DNA of 5,375 nucleotides from contig JAJXSQ010000178.1 of NCBI GenBank assembly GCA_021784495.1, forward strand, positions 1-5,375. The letters are read 5' to 3'. Positions within the stretch are counted from its first letter, which is position 1. Each line of letters starts with the position of its first letter. Source of the stretch: Myxococcales bacterium (GTDB lineage: Bacteria > Myxococcota > Myxococcia > Myxococcales > Anaeromyxobacteraceae). Positions 1 through 5,375 of this stretch are shown one piece after another. The translations under genes were made by a program, and so were the position numbers. The notes below the pieces were generated by a model. It worked only from the letters and a program-made list of their open reading frames with translations. It ran no database searches and was not told the origin of the DNA.

Positions 1-275
1 TCGCGCTCCTCGCCGCGCGGCGGGGCGCGGCGCCGGCGGTGGTGCCGCGCTGGGCGGGGCGGCTCGAGCCGCTCCACGCGCTCTGGTCCCGGGCCTGCCT
101 GCCCGCGCTCGAGGCGGCGCTGGCGCGGGGGGCGCCGTCGCTCCGCTGGCTCGCCGCCGAGGTCGGGGCGGCGATCGTCGAGCCGGAGGACTGGGCGCGG
201 GTCGATCCCGGCGGGCGGGCGCTCTCGAACGCCAACACCCCCGCGGACGCGGCCCGCCTCGGGCTCACCCGCTGA
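1..275 (+). CDS. mobA: MobA-like molybdenum cofactor guanylyltransferase, C-terminal part (5' end outside window)
   Basis: The frame is already open at the left edge; about 90 residues are visible, ending at a TGA at 273-275, so the GTG at 39 is not taken as a start. MobA transfers GMP from GTP onto molybdopterin-Mo in the cytoplasm, giving the bis-MGD cofactor of DMSO-reductase-family enzymes. Two features support the call. The first is a proline-leucine stretch followed by a helix reading LHALWSRACLPALEAAL, like the 'PL-ALY-R-LLP-LE' helix of the family. The second is the terminal SNANTPADAARLGL, matching the conserved 'N-NTP-DL' ending. The N-terminal GTP-binding loop (family pattern LAGG-S-RMG) is upstream and cannot be checked. 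Alternatives are a related NTP_transf_3 nucleotidyltransferase, such as a MocA-type cytidylyltransferase or a MobA fusion. The gene converges on the permease gene with only 12 bp between the stop codons. Confidence 0.75.
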   Translation, partial: ALLAARRGAAPAVVPRWAGRLEPLHALWSRACLPALEAALARGAPSLRWLAAEVGAAIVEPEDWARVDPGGRALSNANTPADAARLGLTR

Positions 276-278
276 GCC
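262..278. repeat. Small inverted repeat across the mobA stop codon
   Basis: GGCTCA at 262-267 pairs perfectly with TGAGCC at 273-278 around a five-base loop (CCCGC); the second arm contains the mobA stop. It lies where two convergent genes end 12 bp apart, so it could help end transcription from either side. There is no following T-run on either strand, so it is not a standard intrinsic terminator, and six-base stems arise easily at this GC content. Confidence 0.3.
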
Positions 279-287
279 GGGCGGCGG

Positions 288-1331
288 TCAGCTCCAGCGG
301 AAGATCCGGAGGGCGAGCGCGAAGCTGCCGGCGGCCACCGCCGCCAGGAGGAGGCACTGCGGCGCCACCTGCAGGAGCGTCGCGCCCTCGATCATCACCG
401 CCCGCAGCCCGTCGTTCAGCGCGGTGAGCGGCAGCCCCCGGATGGCGGGCTGGAGCGCCGCCGGGAAGTTGGCGGAGGAGAAGAAGACGCCGGAGAGGAG
501 CATCATCGGCATCATCACGGCGTTGATCAGCCCGCTCACCGTCTGGGTGTTCCGCGCCCGGGAGGCGACGAGGAGGCCGAGGCCGGCGAAGGCGGCGGCG
601 CCGAGCGCGGCGACGACGGCGAGCGCCACCAGGGAGCCGCGGAGCGGCACGCCGAAGGCGAGGACGCCGAAGCCGATGAGGGTCGGCAGCTCGATCGCCA
701 GGAAGAGGGCCCGGACGGCGGCGAAGGAGAGGAGGAAGTGGCCGCGCCGCATGGGGGTCGCCGCCATCCGCTTCAGGAGCCGCTTCTGCCGGGTCTCGAC
801 GATCACGTAGCCGAGCCCCCACATCCCGGTCGACATGACGTTCATCCCCACCAGCCCCGGGAGGAGGAAGTCGACGTACCGCGAGCCCGGCTCGGTCACC
901 GGCGCCGGGACCGGGCCGACGACGTCCCGCCGCCCGGCGGCCCGCTCCAGCAGATCGGCGGCCACGGCGCGCGCCAGCCGCCCCTCGGGGCGGGTGGGAT
1001 CGAACCGCAGGAGGGGCGGCGTCCCGGGCTGGACGACGAGGGCCACCCGCCCGGTGCGCAGCGCCGCCCCGGCCGCCGCCTCGCCGAGCCGCTCCACCCT
1101 CAGCTCCCGGTCGGCGACCAGCGCGGCCGCGACCCCGCCGGCCCCCGGCCCCTCGACGACCCCGACGCCGAGCGCCTCCGGCGGGCGGCTCCGGAAGGCG
1201 ATCCCGAGCGCGACGGTGAGCGCCAGGGGGAAGACGAAGCTCCAGAAGACGGTCGAGGGCTCCCGGTAGAAGAGCCGGATCCGGGCGAGGACGAGCTGCC
1301 GGAGCGCGCCCGGTGGGTGGCGCTCAGTCAC
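288..1331 (-). CDS. ABC-2 type transporter permease (DrrB-like membrane subunit)
   Basis: This is a 347-residue inner-membrane subunit of an ABC exporter, the usual length for ABC-2 permeases with a large outer domain. Hydrophobic segments lie at about residues 27-46, 153-177, 199-230, 232-257, 265-286 and 320-343. A soluble, probably extracytoplasmic region of about 105 residues sits between the first and second. After the second segment comes a charged cytoplasmic stretch, RQKRLLKRMAATPMRRGHFL (179-198), matching the family pattern 'K-L-ATP--R--FL' thought to contact the ATPase. The GTG start at 1331 is supported by a GGAGG (1336-1340) four bases upstream. Its first eight bases overlap the end of the ATPase gene, so the two subunits are probably translationally coupled and made in matching amounts. 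The exported substrate cannot be read from sequence; relatives move drugs, antibiotics, lipids or polysaccharides. No substrate-specific neighbour, such as a glycosyltransferase or biosynthetic cluster, is visible. Confidence 0.9.
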   Translation of the reverse strand: MTERHPPGALRQLVLARIRLFYREPSTVFWSFVFPLALTVALGIAFRSRPPEALGVGVVEGPGAGGVAAALVADRELRVERLGEAAAGAALRTGRVALVVQPGTPPLLRFDPTRPEGRLARAVAADLLERAAGRRDVVGPVPAPVTEPGSRYVDFLLPGLVGMNVMSTGMWGLGYVIVETRQKRLLKRMAATPMRRGHFLLSFAAVRALFLAIELPTLIGFGVLAFGVPLRGSLVALAVVAALGAAAFAGLGLLVASRARNTQTVSGLINAVMMPMMLLSGVFFSSANFPAALQPAIRGLPLTALNDGLRAVMIEGATLLQVAPQCLLLAAVAAGSFALALRIFRWS

Positions 1332-2253
1332 GGAGCCTCCGGCCGGTGAGCGCCATGAAGACGTCCTCGAGCGTCGCCCGGTGGGTCGAGAGCGCGGCCA
1401 GGGTCACCCCGCGGGCGTCGAGCGCGGCGAGGAGCGCCGGCACCGCGAGGTGGAGCTGCTCGGTCACCAGCGCGAAGCCCTCGCCGGCCCGCCGGACCCC
1501 GCGGACCCCGGGGAGCGCCGCGAGCGCGGCGTCGTCGAGGCCGGGGCCGGGGCCGGGCGTGAACTCGACCACCTCCTCGCCGACGTGGGCCGCCACCAGC
1601 GCCGCCGGGGTGCCGAGGGCGATCACCCGGCCGTGGTCGACGATGGCCACCCGGTCGCAGAGCCGCTCCGCCTCGTCCATGTAGTGGGTGGTGAGGACGA
1701 CGGTCCGCCCCTGCCGCTTCAGCCCGGTCACGACGTCCCAGAGCTGCCGGCGCGACTGCGGGTCGAGCCCGGTCGTCGGCTCGTCGAGGAAGAGGAGCTC
1801 CGGGTCGCCCACCAGCGCCGTCGCCACCGCCAGCCGCTGCCGCTGCCCCCCGGAGAGCCGCTCGGTCCAGGCGTCGCGCTTCTCCTCGAGCGCCACGAGG
1901 CGGATGACCTCGTCCTCGTGGCGGCCGGCGGGGTAGAGCGACCGGAACATGCGCACCACCTCGCGGACGGTGAGCCGATCGGGGAGGTGGGTCTCCTGGA
2001 GGGTGAGGCCGATCCGGGCCCGGAGCGCCGCCGCGTCGGTCCCCCAGCGGCGGCCGAGCACCTCGACGTCGCCCGCCGTCGGGTCGAGCAGCCCCTCGAG
2101 CACCTCGACGGTCGTCGTCTTGCCGGCGCCGTTCGGTCCGAGCAGCCCGAAGCACTCCCCGCGCGCGACCTCGAGGTCGAGGCCGTCGACCGCCAGCACG
2201 TCGGGCGGGTAGCGCTTCACGAGGCCGCGGCAGCGGATGGCGGGGGCGGTCAT
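1324..2253 (-). CDS. ABC transporter ATP-binding protein (DrrA/CcmA-like exporter ATPase)
   Basis: This 309-residue cytoplasmic ATPase would power the ABC-2 permease encoded directly downstream. The nucleotide-binding motifs are all intact and in order: Walker A GPNGAGKTT (39-47), Q-loop Gln86, signature LSGGQ (133-137), Walker B LLFLDEP (153-159) followed by a TGLD D-loop, and switch His190 (TTH). The ending, a threonine-leucine-glutamate-aspartate-valine-phenylalanine motif at 294-299 plus a roughly 80-residue tail, is typical of drug- and natural-product-exporter ATPases (family of DrrA, Pfam ABC_tran with DUF4162-like tail). A short Pro-Gly repeat (233-238) separates the core from that tail. 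The ATG start fits the family N-terminus, but no Shine-Dalgarno sequence precedes it; the upstream bases read CCTCCCC. Since the crcB stop is only 17 bp upstream, translation may depend on ribosomes finishing crcB. Substrate unknown. Confidence 0.95.
   Translation of the reverse strand: MTAPAIRCRGLVKRYPPDVLAVDGLDLEVARGECFGLLGPNGAGKTTTVEVLEGLLDPTAGDVEVLGRRWGTDAAALRARIGLTLQETHLPDRLTVREVVRMFRSLYPAGRHEDEVIRLVALEEKRDAWTERLSGGQRQRLAVATALVGDPELLFLDEPTTGLDPQSRRQLWDVVTGLKRQGRTVVLTTHYMDEAERLCDRVAIVDHGRVIALGTPAALVAAHVGEEVVEFTPGPGPGLDDAALAALPGVRGVRRAGEGFALVTEQLHLAVPALLAALDARGVTLAALSTHRATLEDVFMALTGRRLRD
1336..1340 (-). promoter_or_regulatory. Ribosome binding site for the ABC permease gene
   Basis: The minus strand reads GGAGG here, four bases before the GTG at 1331. 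It lies inside the last codons of the ATPase gene and fixes the overlapping start of the permease gene. Confidence 0.6.
1539..1557. repeat. Six-base tandem repeat (CCGGGG, about three copies) in the ATPase gene
   Basis: The unit CCGGGG runs at 1541-1546, 1547-1552 and, less its last base, 1553-1557, preceded by GG. On the coding (minus) strand it specifies the alternating Pro-Gly stretch at about residues 233-238, between the ATPase core and its C-terminal tail. Because the unit is six bases, gain or loss of a copy would add or remove a Pro-Gly pair without shifting frame. Confidence 0.6.
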
Positions 2254-2270
2254 GGGGAGGGGCCCGGTCG

Positions 2271-2648
2271 TCAGGCGAGCCAGCGGACGAGCGCCACCCC
2301 GGCGGCGCCCGAGGCGAGGCAGCCGAGCCAGGTGAGGCCGAGGTAGAGCCCGGCGACCGGGAGGAGCCCGCGCGCGGCGAAGGTGAGCAGCTCGTGGTTG
2401 AAGGACGAGTAGGTCGTGAAGCCGCCCACCACCCCCGTCGCCAGGAAGAGCCGCAGATCGGGCGAGACGGCGGCGGTGTCGGCGGCGGCGGTCACCACCA
2501 CGGCGATGACGAAGGACCCGACGACGTTCACCGCGAGCGTGCCGAAGGGGAAGGCGTCGCCGAGGAGCCGGGCGGCGCCGAGGCTCACGAGGTAGCGGGC
2601 CCCCGAGCCGAGGGCGCCGCCGGCGCAGACGAGGAGGAGCCGCTCCAC
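2271..2648 (-). CDS. crcB: CrcB/Fluc family fluoride channel
   Basis: This 125-residue, four-helix membrane protein has the usual length of CrcB (Fluc). It forms a dual-topology dimer that lets fluoride leave the cytoplasm down its gradient. Family landmarks are all visible: GGALGSGARYL near the N-terminus (10-20); FPFGTLAVNVVGSF (34-47) with the pore-lining Asn41; and GGFTTYSSF (75-83), the broken third helix that holds the central sodium site and the phenylalanine 'box'. At the first box position there is Tyr80 instead of Phe; Phe83 is kept. The last helix is about 96-122. Only one copy is present, consistent with a homodimer. The start is GTG at 2648: an in-frame TGA lies just upstream (2655-2657), so nothing earlier is possible. 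A GAGGAG (2651-2656) precedes the start, although only two bases away. The ABC ATPase gene follows after 17 bp. I found no fluoride riboswitch in the leader. Confidence 0.93.
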   Translation of the reverse strand: MERLLLVCAGGALGSGARYLVSLGAARLLGDAFPFGTLAVNVVGSFVIAVVVTAAADTAAVSPDLRLFLATGVVGGFTTYSSFNHELLTFAARGLLPVAGLYLGLTWLGCLASGAAGVALVRWLA

Positions 2649-2676
2649 CGCTCCTCAGTACCCCGGGGCCGGCGGG

Positions 2677-2692
2677 GCGGGCAAGCGCCCGC
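2677..2692. repeat. Hairpin-forming inverted repeat (6-bp stem, 4-base loop)
   Basis: GCGGGC (2677-2682) and GCCCGC (2687-2692) form a perfect stem around the loop AAGC. On the crcB transcript it would lie just upstream of the ribosome binding site. Its right arm shares four bases with the next, longer stem, so the two structures exclude each other. Confidence 0.4.
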
Positions 2693-2719
2693 GGGGCCGG
2701 ATCGATCGACGCCCCGCGG
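2689..2719. repeat. Nine-base perfect inverted repeat with a GATCGATC-containing loop
   Basis: CCGCGGGGC (2689-2697) pairs perfectly with GCCCCGCGG (2711-2719) around a 13-base spacer. The spacer contains the self-complementary GATCGATC (2700-2707). It is the strongest symmetric element in the divergent region, and could be a repressor or activator site for one or both directions, or an RNA stem in the crcB leader. No T-run follows, so it is not an intrinsic terminator. Confidence 0.5.
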
Positions 2720-2720
2720 A

Positions 2721-2732
2721 GGGGAGCTCCCC
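2721..2732. repeat. Twelve-base perfect palindrome
   Basis: GGGGAGCTCCCC is identical to its own reverse complement and sits one base after the nine-base inverted repeat. Unbroken symmetry of this length may be a protein-binding site; in a region this rich in G and C it may also be chance. Confidence 0.4.
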
Positions 2733-2791
2733 CCGGCTCGCCCCGGGATCGGACTGCCGGTTCACGCCCGTTCGTGGTAGGGCTCGGGATC

Positions 2792-2798
2792 GAGGAGG
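2792..2798 (+). promoter_or_regulatory. Strong ribosome binding site that decides the hydrolase start
   Basis: GAGGAGG lies five bases before the GTG at 2804. No comparable sequence precedes the earlier in-frame GTG at 2774, so translation most likely begins at 2804. Confidence 0.65.
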
Positions 2799-2803
2799 CC
2801 GTC

Positions 2804-3653
2804 GTGGCCGCGCTCCTGGTCCCCGAACCCGCCGAGACCCCGCTGCGGACCGTCGAGGTGGACGGCCAGGCGCTCGCCTACCGCCGGCGCGGCGACGGCG
2901 CCGCCGAGGCGGTCCTCCTCCTCCACGGCATCACCACCCACTCCTTCCTCTGGGAGCCGGTGCTCGCCGCCCACGGCGGGCCGGGGGGGCGCGACGTCGT
3001 GGCGGTCGACCTCCTCGGCTGCGGGGCCTCCGCGAAGCCGCTCGACGTCTCCTACGGCCTCCCCGCCCACGCCGCGCGGATCGCCCGCCTCTGCGCCGCG
3101 CTCGGCCTGGAGCGGGTCCACCTCGTCGGCCACGACCTGGGCGGCGGCATCGCCCAGATCCTGGCGGTGGAGCGGCCGGCGCTGGTGCGCAGCCTCACCC
3201 TGATCAACACCGTCGGCTACGACTTCTGGCCGGTCCAGCCGATCTCGGCGCTCCGCACGCCCATCGTGCGCCAGCTCATGATGGCCGCGCTCGACGCCGG
3301 CGCGCTCACCGCCGTCGTCCGGCGGGGGCTGTACCACCGCGAGCTGATCTCGCCGGCGCTCATGGCCCAGTTCCGGGCGCCGCTGGCCACCGCCGAGGGC
3401 CGGAAGGCCTTCGTCCACTTCGCCCGCTGCCTGGACAACTCCGACCTGACCGGGATCGCCGCGGCGCTCCGCGGGATCTCGATCCCCACCGCCATCCTCT
3501 GGGGCATGGCCGATCGCTACCTCCCCTTCGCCATCGCCGCCCGGCTGGCGGCGGAGATCCCCGGCGCCCGCCTGGTCCGGATCGCGACCGCCGGCCACTT
3601 CGTCCCGATCGACGAGCCCGCGCTCCTCGCCGAGGTGCTGCGGGAGCAGTTCG

Positions 3654-3667
<14 letters not shown>
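2804..3667 (+). CDS. Alpha/beta-fold hydrolase with a predicted aspartate nucleophile
   Basis: With the start at GTG 2804 the protein has 287 residues, normal for the alpha/beta hydrolase superfamily. No signal peptide or membrane segment is seen, so it is probably cytoplasmic. Numbered from that start: oxyanion-hole His-Gly at 41-42 (HGITTHSFLW); nucleophile elbow GHDLGG at 109-114, giving Asp111; a cap region about 135-215; acid Asp237 in WGMADRYLP; and base His265 in AGHFVPID. Asp instead of Ser at the elbow is typical of epoxide hydrolases and haloalkane or fluoroacetate dehalogenases, which work through an alkyl-enzyme ester. However, the Trp that follows Asp in haloalkane dehalogenases is Leu here, and the Asn after His-Gly is Ile. 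The carboxylate-binding Arg residues after Asp in fluoroacetate dehalogenases are missing too. The substrate is therefore open; an epoxide or ester is as likely. An earlier GTG at 2774 would add ten residues but has no ribosome site. The kinase gene downstream overlaps by 14 bp. Confidence 0.88.
3642..3646 (+). promoter_or_regulatory. Ribosome binding site for the sensor kinase gene
   Basis: GGGAG lies seven bases before the ATG at 3654, inside the last codons of the hydrolase gene. A later in-frame ATG at 3678 has no such site, so 3654 is the preferred start. Confidence 0.55.

Positions 3668-5375
<1,708 letters not shown>

Larger units (their letters stand above)
2649..2803. promoter_or_regulatory. 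Divergent intergenic region between crcB and the hydrolase gene
   Basis: This 155-bp stretch separates two gene blocks transcribed away from each other, so it should carry a promoter for each. I could not identify convincing -35/-10 boxes: the region is very GC-rich, and TTCACG at 2761-2766 has no good partner. A sigma-54 type GG-N10-GC with the right flanks was also not found. It does contain several inverted repeats, listed separately, which could be operators or leader structures for crcB. The last third (about 2760-2803) is open in frame with the hydrolase but is probably leader, because the better start is at 2804. Confidence 0.45.

Noticed and set aside
39..275. Treating GTG 39 as the start of a complete 78-residue gene
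   Set aside because: The same frame is open to the left edge and the product matches only the C-terminal part of MobA, so it is a truncated view of a longer gene.
265..1349. Open frames overlapping the permease gene (plus strand 424-810, 738-1349, 835-1269; minus strand 265-822)
   Set aside because: The real permease frame has clear membrane segments and the ABC-2 cytoplasmic motif; the others are Arg/Pro-rich compositional frames.
1381..2346. A 321-codon plus-strand frame opposite the ABC ATPase
   Set aside because: Antisense shadow of a gene with all ABC motifs intact; the product is Gly/Glu/Arg-rich with no family resemblance.
2681..2700. Possible sigma-54 (-24/-12) promoter for crcB on the minus strand
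   Set aside because: GG and TTGC are present but separated by 14 bases instead of ten, and the TGGCAC context is missing.
2649..2773. Possible fluoride riboswitch upstream of crcB
   Set aside because: Read on the minus strand, I could not find the conserved GG-GATGG start or the CTGATG-C-CCTAC end of the crcB motif; similarity is limited to short chance words.

Overview
The window is very GC-rich DNA (well over 70 % by eye, with almost every third codon position G or C). It is densely coded, with short gaps, GTG starts and overlapping genes. This composition, together with a multidomain soluble sensor kinase of the AHDFNNLL type, suggests a high-GC bacterium such as a myxobacterium of the Anaeromyxobacter kind. 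That assignment is inference from composition and gene style; no marker gene here fixes it.

Layout. Bases 1-275 (+) are the 3' end of a MobA-like molybdenum-cofactor guanylyltransferase gene. Converging on it is a minus-strand block read from 2648 down to 288: a CrcB/Fluc fluoride channel (2648-2271), an ABC-transporter ATPase (2253-1324) and its ABC-2 type membrane partner (1331-288). The gaps are 17 bp and then an 8-bp overlap, so the three genes are probably one transcript. The convergent stop codons of mobA and the permease gene lie only 12 bp apart.

A divergent intergenic region (2649-2803) holds several GC-rich inverted repeats. On the plus strand beyond it lies an alpha/beta-fold hydrolase with an aspartate where most such enzymes have serine (start best placed at 2804). 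A cytoplasmic sensor histidine kinase (3654 to beyond the right edge) overlaps the hydrolase gene by 14 bp. The kinase has a coiled coil, a GAF-like region, a second coiled coil, a PAS-like region, then HisKA and HATPase domains; its 3' end lies outside the window, possibly with a receiver domain.

How they may work together. The ATPase and permease form one exporter of unknown substrate. CrcB would remove fluoride passively. The hydrolase and kinase are translationally coupled, so the kinase may sense something related to the hydrolase reaction. An Asp-nucleophile hydrolase divergent from a fluoride channel invites a halogen-detoxification hypothesis, but the dehalogenase signature residues I looked for are absent, so this remains weak. 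No mobile element, CRISPR array, tRNA or rRNA was seen. The long minus-strand open frames over the hydrolase and kinase are compositional shadows.
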